Positions 35,970 through 48,556 of a DNA stretch of 64,000 nt are shown here, piece by piece. Below the pieces are notes generated by a model, which did not search any database, was not told the origin of the DNA, and saw nothing but the letters and a program-made list of their open reading frames with translations. Numbering within the stretch: position 1 is the first letter of the stretch; each line of letters starts with the position of its first letter. Position numbers and translations under genes: made by a program. This DNA comes from Lepidurus packardi. Lineage: Eukaryota; Arthropoda; Branchiopoda; Notostraca; Triopsidae. The DNA is taken from NCBI GenBank assembly GCA_023053545.1, contig JAKZAN010000005.1:7626001-7690000 (forward strand), written 5' to 3'.

Positions 35970-38010
35970 ATTTAAGCTTCGTGTTCTTATAATTCATCGC
36001 TTTGCCTGTTTTAGTACATACAGTTTTATACTTACTAGCACACTGAGAGAAGTTGGCACCACAACGTCTATTCCAGAGAAAAACTTAGCTCGTACAATTT
36101 GTGAAATTGTGGCCTGGGTTTATGGGTTAGGGGGATGAAATGAGCGAAAAGGCCGGAAAAAGGGGCCTACAAAGCCGTAATTTTGCTTTGAAAGTATGCT
36201 TTTTCGATGGCTAAAAAAAGGCGCAGGGCGTTAAAAGAATTTGCGACGGTAAGCAATCTTCCAGCCTTATGCTGGAGTTGTCAAGTCGTTAAACGAAACA
36301 TGCCAACTGTTGAAGTAATGTAGCTGAGGCCTGGTACAGCTAAGCCATAGGAAAACCGAGGTCTAAAAGAAAAGAAAAAGCGTGAAAATGTCCATCAAGG
36401 AAGAGGTCAATTTCCGTTCCACCAAGTCTGTTTTGCAGAAAACGATGCCCGTACATGTTAGCCAATAAAGCGTACTTTTCTTCCTTCCTTTTTTTTTTAC
36501 AGCGGGCTGGGGGTATAGTGGGTACATAACTCTTCTTCCCTTTCAATCTTCATTGCTAAATTCTACCAGCCTAACGAGTAAGAGGTGGTAGCTTTGCCAT
36601 ATGTACAGTACCGTTCACCTGTCGTTTTTTTTACCCGACAGCTTTTTGCATTGGCGAAAGGAGGCCCAGTCGTTGTCCACGAATATAAGTTTGGGTCTGT
36701 TAGCTATTCACCCTAAACGAAGGCTGGTTTGCTGTTGAACAAAAAGTCGTAAAGTCGGCAAAGTCTTTGGCCTAACGTATAGTACAGACGTTACATTCGC
36801 ACATAAAAAGTCGTCTTTTATGTCTGTTAGCAAAGACGACAAAAAAAGGAAGGGGAGAAGAATATAACTCGAGGGGTGTGGTTGTTGGCAGAATCCCCTT
36901 TAGAGAAGAGATCGAGATTGAGAGACACAAAAGAACTGCCAGGCTCGGTAATGAATTCTGTGCCCTGTCCGCTAAATAAATTTGCCACATATGCATAGAG
37001 ATTTGGCGGGATTACGCCAACTACTGGGGATATGGCATAAGAACCAGTTGGTTTTACATGCCACTGCAGCCGTCACCCCCAGAGTAGCAGGATTTTACGA
37101 CGAGATTTAACATCCATATGAGGAAATTGGTATAAGGGGAGTCCGTATCATAGCTCTGTGGTCTCCCCTCAATAGGGTTGCCATTTCGAGTCTTTGGCGA
37201 GGAGTTATTATAGAGTTTTTGTTTTTTGTTTACTTGATTTGAGAGTTTGTAGGAGAAAATATGATCAAACAAAGAAAGGTAAAACAAAAAAAGGATTCTA
37301 AATGGAGATTTTCTTTCAACTCCTTCTGAAGAACAATTTTAAATTATTGACTAATTTTGGTGTTGAATTTTTTAAGTTTATAAGAAGGTCAAGGTGAATC
37401 AAGTCAAAGAAAATTGAAAGACTGCTTGGCAATCGTAGTTCAGGATCTGTCGTTTGGTGGCGTGGCGTCCAGGGCCATTTTTGTTGCCAGAGAGTCTTGT
37501 GGGTTTTTGGATTGCCGGTGTTGCGGAGATTGTCATAAGCAAAGAGTGCGACTGGTAATAATAATGGGTTTAGCTTTGTTTGTATCCAGACGCTTACATT
37601 GTTATCACCATGGCTTAGAATATCTGACTTTAGCAAACCAGGTTGTCAGGCCAAGCACAAATAATAGTTTCGAAAGTCATACGTTCACTATTTTTACAAG
37701 TGGAAAATCATTATCACCGTTATCAGCACGAAGCTATACGAAATACTCGGTTCCTTGTGCAAAATCTAAATTAGTCTTCCTTCCTTCTTCGTCTTGCATT
37801 GGAAGTGCTGTAAGACATGTTTTTTTTAGTAGATTGTAGACGATTGAGCACAGTCTAGTTTTTTTTTTACCATTTTCATTTTCCTGTTCAATTCCAAAAG
37901 AATGTTTTACATTTTAGAGTGCTGGTTGTTAAAACTTGGTTACATACATTTTTATGTAGTTTCAGGACCCTTTATCGTATTCGTTCCGAAAGTCGTTTTC
38001 TCAAAAAGCC
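35970..38010. other. upstream region of DPP3
   Basis: No recognised exon. A 141-codon plus frame at 37414-37839 overlaps a 106-codon minus frame and neither shows a domain. The DPP3 promoter and 5' UTR should lie in the last few hundred bases. Confidence 0.4.
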
Positions 38011-40711
38011 ATGGCTGTCGACCTGAAAGACTTTACATTCTCTAATGATCAGCCAGTCGTGGGTTTGGAGTGTACTGATGCTTTTCAAGCTTTAAGTACA
38101 CGGGAGAAGAAGTACGCTCATCACTTGAGTCGGGCATCTTGGTATGGTGGTCTGATTGTCCTTGTTCAAGTAATGAAATGTCTACCTTTTTCATAGAAAA
38201 CAGCTGATTTACTGTCTCTTTTACCCCCAGACTTCGCCAGAATCACCTTTATTGTTTTCCTTGCTACATCAAGTGCACAAACACCAGTCGGTTGAAGAGT
38301 TAAAGAAGGTTGCATTAGAGAATGGAATTTCTGAAGACGAATTTCAAGCTTTTTTGGTTTATACCTCTGGATTTTATACCAATATGGGCAATTACAAAGG
38401 CTTTGGCGATTCAAAATTTGTTCCCAACCTCTCAGTGGACAAATTGGAAGCTTTGATCAAGAATTGCAAAGCCTACGCTGTAGAACCGTCTATAGCAAAA
38501 CTTTGGGAAGGTGTCAAAGGTCCCGTGTACGATTTGAATCCTAGGAGACGGCAACTGGGCTTGGGTTCAAAGGTAATGCGCAAAGTAAACACTTTTTTTC
38601 CTGGTTACCAGCCATTGTCGTAGGGAATTTCCACTTACTTTTCTGATAACTGTACTTTGGAAGATGCCGAAGTTATCAACAGGTTTTTAAAAGCTCGCAG
38701 CATGGATGCATACAACAATCGCGTTGCCAAATACGAAAAGGATGGTTCGGTTCATTACGAGGTTAAGAGCCATGGAACGAGGGAACACTGGCAGTATAAA
38801 ATTTAATCAAATTTTTTAATAGGTTCTCGTAGCTTCTGCCGACAGTGGAGACTTCCCTGATGTTACCCTAAACGACACCGTCTTTGAGAATTCCCATTTT
38901 AAAGTTGTTCGTGGTGATTATGGGCCCTTGATGCGTCTAGTTATCGAGGAACTCGAGCTAGCCAAAGTGAATAGGCTTTTTTTAACAGTAGAACTTGCCA
39001 ACTGACTGGTTGTGATTTATTAGGAGTTTACGTCTAATGACCGGGAAGCGCAAATGATTGACGAGTACATCAAGAGCTTTCGAACTGGTTCATTGAATGC
39101 TCACAAAGACGGTTCTCGTCATTGGATTCAGAATAAGGGACCCATTATTGAAACGTAATTTCTGTCTAAAAACAAGCATTTGTCGGACCCTAAAATTGTT
39201 GTAACTATAGGTATATTGGCTTTATTGAAACGTATCGTGATCCAGCTGGAATGCGAGGCGAGTTTGAAGGCTTTGTGGCCATGGTAAATAAGGCCATGTC
39301 CGCCAAATTTGCTGATTTGGTGAACAAGGCGGAAACTCTCTTACCGCTCTTGCCCTGGCATAGTAGCTTGGAGAAGGATACCTTCTTGAGACCAGATTTT
39401 ACGTCGCTGGATGTCCTGACGTTTGCCGGAAGTGGTATTCCAGCCGGAATAAACATTCCAAATTGCGAGTCCTTACTCATCTTGTTGATTTTCCATTAAC
39501 CAGCTTTTTCCTTTTCCTTTGGGCGCCTTTAGACGACGAAATACGCCAGTCGGAAGGTTTTAAGAACGTTTCCCTGGGCAATGTCATTCCAGCCAGTTAC
39601 AAAGATCCAGTAGTGCCTTTCGTTAGCCAAGAGGACCAAGATCTACTGAACAAATACCGAGTGCCTGCCTTCGAAGTGCAAGTTGGCCTTCACGAGCTAC
39701 TGGGCCATGGTAGTGGGAAATTGTTGCGTAAAACAGGGGAGATTGCTTTCAACTTTGAGAAGGAGGAAGTAAAGAAGGCTCTGTCGAGTGACGAAAAGGT
39801 AGGTTGTAGGTTTTAGTTACAAGTATCTTTTAAAAACAAGTTTGACGATCTTTTGTTTTTGGCTAGCTGTGCTGGTACGAAGACGGTGAGTCGTACGACT
39901 CCAAGTTTACAACCATGTCTTCGTCATACGAAGAATGCAGGGCAGAATGTGTTGGACTTTATTTGAGTCTCAACAAAGATGTCCTCAAGTAAAATTTGCT
40001 TCTTTTGAGTATCTACTAAGCTGACGAGACGGTGGCGTATTTCCGTGCAGGATATTTGGCTTCGAGGGAACAGAAGCGGAAGACGTTTTGTACGTCAACT
40101 GGCTTAGCCTTTTGTGGAACGGCGTAGCGAAAGCCTTGGAAATGTACCAGCCAGAGACGAAAACTTGGCTCCAAGCCCACTCTCAAGCCCGCTATGTTAT
40201 TCTCCAAGTTTTACTAGAAGCCGGTGAAGGATTAGTGCAAATAAAGCAAGTTAAGGATGATCAAGGAAGTGATGACTTGATATTCACCCTGGATCGTACC
40301 AAGATCCAAACCGTAGGAATGGAAGCCCTAGGAAAGTTTCTGCGCAAACTTCAAGTAGGGCCTCTCGTTTTATTGCTTTGTTTCGGCTCATGATGTTCTA
40401 CTTAGGTTTACAAATCAACCGGAAACGTGGAGGAAGCTCGCACCATGTATGATCGCTATTCACTGGTGGAAGAAACTGGCGCTACTCCGTTTGCATTGTG
40501 GAGACCCATAATTTTAGCTAAAAAGCAACCAAGAAAAATGTTTGTACAAGCTAATACGAAAATTGTCGGGGAAGAAGTGGAGCTGGCGACATATGATAGT
40601 TCCCATGCGGGGCTTATTCAATCGTGGAATGTACGGTTTGAGCAACCTAGTTTGTACCCGATATTGCAGGAATTGCACGACAAGGATGCTAAGCACTTGT
40701 CGAGTTTTTAA
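38011..40711 (+). CDS. DPP3: dipeptidyl peptidase III (M49 metallopeptidase)
   Basis: Cytosolic zinc exopeptidase that removes dipeptides from the N-termini of short peptides. Ten exons join in phase: 38011-38169, 38231-38572, 38624-38761, 38823-38966, 39024-39154, 39211-39464, 39533-39798, 39867-39988, 40051-40354, 40406-40711. The product is 721 residues, close to the usual 720-740. The M49 zinc motif HELLGH starts at residue 443, within [11 protein letters not shown]; the second motif EECRAE is at about 500-505. Conserved blocks include AYHLSRA-type [44 protein letters not shown] and EAGEGL. The ATG at 38011 (context AGCCATGG) matches the family start. Introns are 51-68 nt; intron 6 (39465-39532) starts with GC rather than GT. 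AATAAA follows the stop at about 40725. Rheb begins 270 bp downstream on the same strand. Confidence 0.97.
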
Positions 40712-40724
40712 AAAACGCTAGCCG

Positions 40725-40730
40725 AATAAA
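40725..40730 (+). terminator. polyadenylation signal AATAAA of DPP3
   Basis: AATAAA in CCGAATAAAAAGCC, 14 nt after the DPP3 stop codon. The 3' UTR is very short and leaves about 250 bp before the Rheb start. Confidence 0.6.
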
Positions 40731-40980
40731 AAGCCTGTTCCGGACCAGTAATATGGTTGTTAAGCTTGTTGCACTTTTTTAAAATACTACTACGTGAAGT
40801 GAAATAGGATAGGTTCAAGCGTCATCCGTAGGTGGCACTTGCGAACAATCAAAACATTCGCTGACCACGTGAATGTGGAGGCTTGGGTTAGGCGTAGTTT
40901 TGGAAGTAAATTACGCAAGAAAGCTTTTTATTCCTTGCACTACAAGAACTCAAACTTTGAATTAAAGAAACAAACAAATT

Positions 40981-41753
40981 ATGCCACCAAAACAAAGAAA
41001 AATTGCAGTCATGGGGTACCGGTCAGTAGGTAAAAAAAGCTCGTGTATTTTCGTATTTTTAGGGAGGAACAAAGGAAAGGCTTCGGTTTTGTCCCTACTA
41101 TAAATGCTCAAAATAATGTCTATTTCTTAGGAAAATCGTCACTGACAATTCAGTTTGTTGAAGGGCAGTTTGTGGATTCGTACGACCCCACTATCGAAAA
41201 TAGTATGTGAAGAATACATTAAGTTTATTTACAGTGAAGCTATTAAAGTTTTCGTGGCGTTTAGCTTTTAGCAAGAACTGCAAGATCCGTGGGCAAGAGT
41301 ACGAACTCAAGTTGGTGGATACAGCTGGGCAAGATGAATATTCCATCTTTCCTGCACATTATGCCATGGACATTCACGGCTATGTTTTAGTCTATTCCAT
41401 TACCTCAGCGAAGAGTTTCGAAGTGGTACAGATTATCTACGACAAGATCTTGGACATGACTGGAAAAGCCAAGTAAAACAATCTTTCTGCAAAAAATATG
41501 GTATGGTAAGATCGCTTTCGTTTGACTTTATAGTGTACCTATCGTTTTGGTTGGAAACAAAACCGATTTGCATCGGGAAAGAATGATAAGCACTGAAGAA
41601 GGAAAACGATTAGCCGACTCGTGGAAAGCAGCGTTTGTGGAAACGTCCGCACGCTCCAACGAATCTGTAATGGAAATTTTTCAACGGATGATCATGGAGA
41701 TTGAAAAAGCCGATGGCAATGTTCAGGAAAAATCCGGATGCAATATTTCTTGA
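40981..41753 (+). CDS. RHEB: Rheb small GTPase
   Basis: Ras-family GTPase that activates TORC1 at lysosomal membranes. Four exons: 40981-41029, 41131-41202, 41265-41472, 41534-41753, giving 182 residues, near the family's usual 184. Seen in order: P-loop GYRSVGKSS (the Rheb-type variant with Arg in place of the Ras Gly12), effector region SYDPTIENTF, switch II DTAGQDEYS, GNKTD, and ETSARS. The C-terminus is CNIS, a CaaX box for farnesylation. Intron 2 uses the acceptor at 41263-41264; the nearer AG eight bases downstream would break the frame of the conserved TFSK. Short UTR spacing to DPP3 upstream. Confidence 0.97.
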
Positions 41754-43175
41754 GACCATGTTTACAGCTTTCTAAAATCCCCAACTCGGACAATGACCAT
41801 ATATTTTTGACATGCATGAAACGGATTAGGTATGCCACGATCCGTGTTTCCATTATTTCGTTCATTAGTACAAGAAACAAGCAAAGTTTCAGCGAAGATT
41901 TAGAATGTTGTATATATGACAGAACTACATCGGGAATGGGTTAAACTTCTTGTTGATTTACTGAAATTAATTTTAGTAAAAAGCTTCGAAGGTGCCGCGG
42001 CAAGATGTACTTCTGGCTACAGAGTATCGATTATTTTGATCCTGATTTGATAACGTGAATCCCACGATACGATATCATAGCAGTCTTTGTTGTTTCTTTT
42101 AAGTGAACGTGTACTGCGGGGGTTTTCTTGCCGGAAAAAAGCAGAGTTTTAGGTAATTTATTCCCTTGCTTATCCTGTTGCAATTGGTCAGTGCCTGGTT
42201 ACCTGCCAGGTAACAAAATTAATTTGCTACTCTGATTGGAAAAACGCTGCAGAGGGTAGCCTTCCATTCAGCCTGCCTTTCACTCAAACTCAAGTGACTC
42301 AACCAAAGTTTACCTAAATAAAGTGCAACTCAAGGTCCTTGTCTTGTGGACTTGGTAGTTGGTTTCACATTTTCAAGTTTATTTATAGTCTAATCCGTAC
42401 AGTATAATCTAGAGAGGGATGTATTCTGATATTACTTGTCATTTTACTGTAAGGTGTAGGGGAAATCCTATGACGCAGTGTATAATCCATGAGTCTTTTA
42501 AGTTTTATAGTATAAGTTTATTTGACCTCTTTGAAAGTTAAAACTCCTTCTACTTTCTTTACATGATGTCATTGCGTCATCGTTGTGTGCTTTTTCGCTT
42601 TGCGAAATTGGCGTCATAGTTTCAATGTCACTATCGATTGCCTTTGTTCGGTGCACATGCACTGCGTTTTGGCTGGTACCTCGACCTCCCCCTCACACAC
42701 CCAGCACTCTCTTTGAAATCCGATCAGTTATTTTTGAGCCCGCGAGAGTACCTGGAATTATTTCATGTTAGCGGTATAACGAGTCATACTGTATCAATAA
42801 GATAAAGAGGTAAGAGAGTGACAATCAGCTCCCTACTCAAATTACCCATACGCCTTAATCAAAAAAGTGCCACTGCCAGCATTGATAAGTTATCGTATGT
42901 TGACGAACGCTATTAGTGATAAAAAAGCTTTTTCATTTCGTGCAAGAATTTTTTGTGCGATAATACCTAGCTGTTCTAGAAACCCGAGCTAGGAAACATT
43001 TAAGGAGTGGTTTTCTAACATTTTTGGTCATTTTCTTATGTTTTTTTTTATAGACTAATGTCCCTTATTGTGATGAGCCCCAGTATCGTTACGTCAACTA
43101 CTAAAGTGCTTTCCTAGTCGACCAAATTGCACCATTTCGAAAGCATAACTTTCTAACAAACAGCCCCGGCTGCAG
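41754..43175. other. intergenic between Rheb and the RING-CH gene
   Basis: No domain-bearing frame found. The first, ATG-bearing exon of the downstream gene may lie here, because its first recognised exon has an acceptor at its left edge. Confidence 0.45.
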
Positions 43176-46100
43176 AAGTGGGTGGGTTGTTCTGTTGGCA
43201 ACTCCGTTTCTATCTTCTGGCCATGCTGATGCCTGTTTCATCGTATTCGCAATACACCAGCCCAACTTCGGGTTTGCGAAACTGGGTGCGTGCTTTGAAG
43301 TCAGCCATGGGCATGGATGGACTGGGAAGTCTTAACCAGTGTTTGGCCAATTGTTCGGGACATGGCGAATGCTGGAACGGAATTTGCCTGTGCGAGGTAA
43401 TTATTTTTGTATTTTTTTTTAAGTTTTTACTTAGTCTGAAAATGGTCTTACCTATTTTCTGTTACTTTAATCATAGGTCCAGTACGATGGCGTAGAATGT
43501 GGAGCCCCGAATATGGGTTATCACGCCGGATTTGCTGTGGTTTTCCTGCTGGTTGCCCTGACTTGCTTGATTCAGCTTATTATGTGTGTCCATGCAGAAT
43601 ATTTGAGACAGAAAACGCCATCTTTAGCTAAAGCTTGCAGTATTACGACGCAGAAGCTCATGTACTTTCTGGTTTTCCTTGCGGCTTTACTCAGAGGAAT
43701 CTACTTTGCCTACCCAGTAAGCAATACAAGAGGTTTATAAGATTTAACGTTTTATATGAATTTTTCATCCAGTGATAATTAATCATTCACCGTTCTCTTT
43801 CTCCAGTCTACCAGCGAGGGTTGGTCTGCTAGTCTTCTAAGTGCGTATTACCCGGTGTTACTTACGGTCTCGTCCTTGATTGTCTGTTTTTGGGCTGAGG
43901 TCTTCCACCTGCGAGAAGATGGAAAAAATGATCGACAGTTCCTTTCCAAGTCCATGCTAGGATTTCTTATTTTTAACGGCCTGACTTACTCCTTACTTGC
44001 AGCTGAAATGTTACTTACAACGAGCGTCAATTCCACGGAAGAAGATCGGGTAACACTGTCATTGTCACTATTTTCAAAGAAAATTCGATTCTAAAAATTT
44101 GGATTCTAGATTTTTTACTCTTCAGTGTTTAATGGCTGTTACGCTGTTTTGCTCTTCATCGTAGTGATTTTCTTCCTCATTTATGGTGTGGAAGTCTACT
44201 TCAAGGTAATCTAACCTGGTTTCGTGTGCAAAAGATGGCGCTGATTACCTTTGTTGTCGATTCGTGGGCAGTGTTTAGACTTTTGGAGTTTAGTTACCAT
44301 GTTGCTAGCTACCATGTAGCTTTAGTTACCATGTAGCTTTAGTTACCATGTAGCTTTAGTTACCATGTAGCTTTAGTTACCATGTTGGTTTATCCTTGTG
44401 ATTCTGGCGTACACTGTGGTTTATATAGGTTCGTGGTGGGTTTCTGGGAGAATGCAACTCCTTACCAGCAAGCCCGGCCCACCGCAACCATAATCGGAAG
44501 CCCTTGACCCCAGGATTACCGTCAGAGGTTCCTGCGGAAATAGAGGGGCTTATGTCCGACGCCCAGGTTCGTTTTTAACCCGACTGCCCCTTGTTGCTTG
44601 GCTTTATTTGTCTTGGTTCAGTATTCAGTTCAAACACTTGTATCTTTGAAAAAGTAATTGGAAGTACTTACTCTAATTTGTTTGATATTTATGAACAGAT
44701 ACGTGGAGGCTTCCAACCTGGCGTGTCCTTGTCGGTGGATATGGGGCAGTTACATCAATCCCGCTTTGGACTAGTCTTCCAAGCAGTTATGCTAATTGGA
44801 ATGTCTGCCTTTCTCTTCTCGGACATATTTGGTGATTACTGGAAAAAGCAGTAAGTTTTGACCTTGGTGGCTTTTTCTCGGTTGTTTATTTACGCTTCCT
44901 GGTTTCGAAATACTTGTATCTTGGTTTTTGGTTACGCTATTAGGGTGCCCTTGGAAAGCCGAAATACTCACGACGTGGTCTTCCGCGTGGTGGAACTCAG
45001 CGTGGCGTTGTGGTTTCCGTGTGTGCTCTGGAATTGCATCCGGCCCGACCAGTTATGGATCTTGAATCCTAAGAAGATCCTCAAGAAGTTTGACTTGGAG
45101 CAAGAGTTGGCCAGCAAAGAAAAAGAATCAGCCGGAACTCTGACTGCACCCCATGCGTCAGATTTCGCTAAGGAGTCTGGTAAGTGCAGCATTTCATCCT
45201 TGTTTATCTTACGTTGAACGCGGAACTACCACTTGACTTCGTTCGCTGGTGTACCATTATTTTTTCCCAAACGACTCCCTTATAGGCATGCTGTGCTAAA
45301 AACACCGGGAAACCTTGTCACTGCATTTACCGTTGAGCAAAGTGCGTGTCTTGGACGTTTGTTGTTTAAGAGTGTTCTAGTTTCATTATATAGGAAGAGG
45401 AAGATAACGCAGATAGATTGAGTAGAAAGAAAGTTTACAACCAGTTTTTTGTGTCTTTTTTTCTTAATGGAAAAGCTTGCTTCAGCCTGAGCTGTTTTCT
45501 CTTCAGGAGACTGAATTGATATTAGCTGAAGGGTATAATAGTCCTTGGGCTAATACGTAAACTTGGGTAATACGTAAATAGTTTTTCTAACGGGGTCACA
45601 TTTGTTATACCTGCGAAAGAGGCAAGGTTTCACCGTACGATGAAACTCGTTTTTTAGCATATGCAAGCGAGTGTTGAGGCCACAAGTTAAATTCTGGAAG
45701 GAAAGGAACCGTTGAGCCGTGAACTTGAAAAAAGGAACAAGGTAGGCCAAGAAACACACAAAGCAACATAGCAACAGCACCCAGGCGCGTACAAAACGAG
45801 GCTCTGGCACCCTCTTTGCAACCCTGAACCAGACAAAAGAACTTATTAGTTTTAATTTACGGTCCATAAAAAGTTGTATTGAAATGCGTAACAGGATTGT
45901 TTGGACGATAGTTTGGAATCTTTCTTAATATGTACAATAACCTGCGATGTACTTCAGTTGGGTACCATGCATAGATATCGGTGTATGTGTGTAAGTGAGT
46001 AGCTGTAAAATTCGCCTGTTATCAAGGCCAAGTCTCGACAGTCTTAATCTTTCACTCTGGCCTTCTAGGATGAAAATCGGTGACTTTCTTCGTATGCTTT

Positions 46101-47867
46101 AAAAAGGCAAATAACTCGTAGGTTGTAGACACATACGTTTGTGTACTCGCACTAGCCCGACGTCCTAGTTGGAAGGATGATAAGAGTTTTTTTAAGCGTC
46201 CAGTCCGCTAGTTTCAGTCACAATGTTGCGACAGTCAGTAAAGCAGGAGGGAAACCATAGCGCCTTTATTTTAAATTTGTGTTACTTGTGACATCAGTTG
46301 TTTGAATGACATCAGTTGTTCTATGATGGAATTAGAAGAAGACCAAGTTGGATCGAGGCATGCGACGTCGAGACAAAAGTCCTTTTGGACGTCTACGCTG
46401 AGTTTGACTTTGCGATGGCGCTGGTCAGCTTTACCCAGTGATGGTGCATTTATTCTACTTGTTGTAAAACCGTTTGTTTTGTTTTTTAATCGCGTTTGTG
46501 TTTCTCGTTTGTATTCACAGAGATTGACAAGGGAGAGTGTTTTATCTGCTACGATTCTGACCGCACAGATGCTGGAGCATTGATCCAACCTTGTGCTTGC
46601 AAAGGCGACGTGAGCGTGGTTCACCACGAATGTCTTCGACGATGGATTATTGAGGTAACCGTGATAGAAATGGAGGCAAAGAAATGGGCGAAAGTACTTA
46701 ACCCATGGCTTCATTTTGATTATTAGAGCGCATTGAATCCGGACGCTTTAAAGTGCAAAGTGTGTCAGGAAGCCTACTGTGTGGAAAAAGGCGTCAGTAT
46801 TAGTTGGGGACGCGCTTTGACTCTTCGGCATTGGTTACAGACTGGCTTTATTATGGCAACCATGGCCGGCGCAGCAGGAGCCGCCTGGACTATTATTCAG
46901 ATCTACCAAGATTCTGGAATTAGACTGCTCGCAGTAGGCGTGGCTTTGCTTATAGAGTATGTCTGCTTAAGGTACGTTCTTTTACATCTCAATAATTTTA
47001 AATATATAAAATTAAGGCTCTCATATACCGTAGCTCGGTATAGGCGGTTACCGTGGCAAATTTCGGAACAACTTTTTGAGAAAACCAGTACATTTAATGA
47101 AAAAGTTCTTTGACAGCAATCTTGAACTTCCTAACAGGTAGTGCACAACCAATGCACATTTCTTTTCAATGAGTAATAAATTAGCAATATGCAAATGAAG
47201 CTCGCAACTATAAGAAATACGTTGCCTGAAAATCTGTCCTTTGGTTGTGAACTAGCTGCTAACAAAAGAAAACTTTTGTTTAAGATTGCTTTCAAATCTG
47301 AAAAGCGGTTTTCGAGAAATCTTGTTACGAAAGTTTGACGACTTGATTTGGGGCATTGTGCTGCTACAGCAAACTGTGGTGACAATTTGCACTTTTCAGA
47401 AACAAAACAACCGAGAAACTTTGCGTCAATTAGCTGTCTTTTCTTACTTTCTTACGCAAAGCTTTTGCAAAACAATAACAAACATCAATGCCATCTGTGA
47501 CTCTTTGACATCAATAAGCTAAGGTATACGGGAGCCTTAATAATATTATATAATAATGTATTATAATAATATAATCAATAATTAATAAAAAGGTACAAGA
47601 GTTATACCTGCCTTTTTTAATAGGTTTCTGGGTTTAAATACTGTTTTGGCTTACCAGAGGGCCAAAGTGTCTGCGATTCATATTCTGGGAAGGAGGTACA
47701 ACACTGCCCCCGCGACAGGCCCCACAGACGGGGCTCCCTCATTGGACCCTGTTCAACAAGCTACCAACAATCTTCGAAGCCTGCCAGTGGTTACCATTAG
47801 TCATACGGTAGCTTTGCAGTTAGACAAACTGCCTCATACAGACCTCCACACTCCCGTACGGGCTTGA
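43176..47867 (+). CDS. EGF / THH1-TOM1-like seven-pass / RING-CH fusion, MARCH-type E3 ligase
   Basis: Exons: 43176-43396, 43477-43716, 43807-44049, 44110-44205, 44429-44566, 44699-44850, 44944-45179, 46521-46654, 46727-46971, 47624-47867; every junction keeps frame. From the first in-frame ATG (43223) it has about 633 residues. A hydrophobic run just upstream (FYLLAMLMPVSS) suggests the true start with signal peptide is in an upstream exon. Order: one EGF-like domain (CSGHGECWNGICLCE), then seven hydrophobic segments. The third segment is followed by CFWAEVFH, as in THH1/TOM1 and GPR137 proteins. After the last segment and a short charged linker comes a C4HC3 RING-CH finger (CFICYD...PCACKG...VHHECLRRWI...CKVCQEAY), then two more membrane spans. 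RING-CH proteins ubiquitinate membrane proteins. Intron 9 carries a TTAA-ended element. A split into two genes at the 1.3 kb intron 7 is possible, but phase fits one gene. Confidence 0.85.
44290..44386 (+). repeat. 17 bp tandem repeat in intron 4 of the RING-CH gene
   Basis: The unit TTACCATGTAGCTTTAG is repeated about five times, with degenerate flanking copies (TTACCATGTTGCTAG, TTACCATGTTGG). It lies wholly within intron 44206-44428. Confidence 0.9.
47012..47540. mobile_element. TTAA-ended MITE, family E, in intron 9 of the RING-CH gene
   Basis: The left end TTAAGGCTCTCATATACCGTAGCT and right end AGCTAAGGTATACGGGAGCCTTAA are inverted repeats, with TTAA at both edges. About 529 bp, no coding frame. 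Fragments lie near 8075-8140, 19269 and 21993. It accounts for most of the 652 nt intron; other introns of this gene are 60-220 nt apart from intron 7. Confidence 0.8.
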
Positions 47868-48556
47868 TGGAATTGTGATTTTTTATACATACATATTATC
47901 GGGAAATAGAAAAAAAAAGAAGTAGCATTGTTGACATAACCCCAGTGCACGGAATCTGTATATTGTACATAATGTCTGGTTTCTTATCGCGCTTGTCAAG
48001 CGTGGACTTGAAACTCGTGTAGTTCGATAAGTGCGTACGAACCTAAAATTGAAACATTGGACGAACCAAAACTACTAACTGAAAATGCTAAGTTTTACCG
48101 TGGGAGTAAAACAGGTTGTTTGTGGGGAATGGGATAACTAGTCAAGTGTGGTTATGCGCGTCGATATACTAAATTTGCGGGAGTGGTAAGAGAGCGCAAA
48201 TTTTGGATGTTGTGAATGGCTAGTATAATATGTACACCGGTTGGATCATGAGCGGTGATGGCATAAATTTACTCGTAAGAAACGGTAACAGATGTAAGTT
48301 TTCCCGAATTATCAGGTTTCTACGGTTGGGGGTCGTTTTGTATCTTCACATTTTATTGGTCTCCACATCTCACTTCTCCAAAAGCTTTGACATTTTTCAT
48401 CGTTTTCATGTCGTGTCGTCTTTCCCCGTCCTAGACATAGTTCGTTGGTGACCTTGTAGATAATAATTTGCAAAATGAAAAAAACCCTTAGGTGTGGTAT
48501 TTGTTGTATTTATAATAAACATTCATGTATCCTATAAGGGTAAGGTAATGTTCAGG
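47868..48556. other. intergenic between convergent RING-CH and zinc-finger genes
   Basis: Shared 3' flank of two convergent genes. No exon or clear repeat seen. Confidence 0.5.

Noticed and set aside
37316-37839. Long frames on both strands just upstream of DPP3
   Set aside because: Neither strand gives a domain or a convincing exon structure; treated as DPP3 upstream region.
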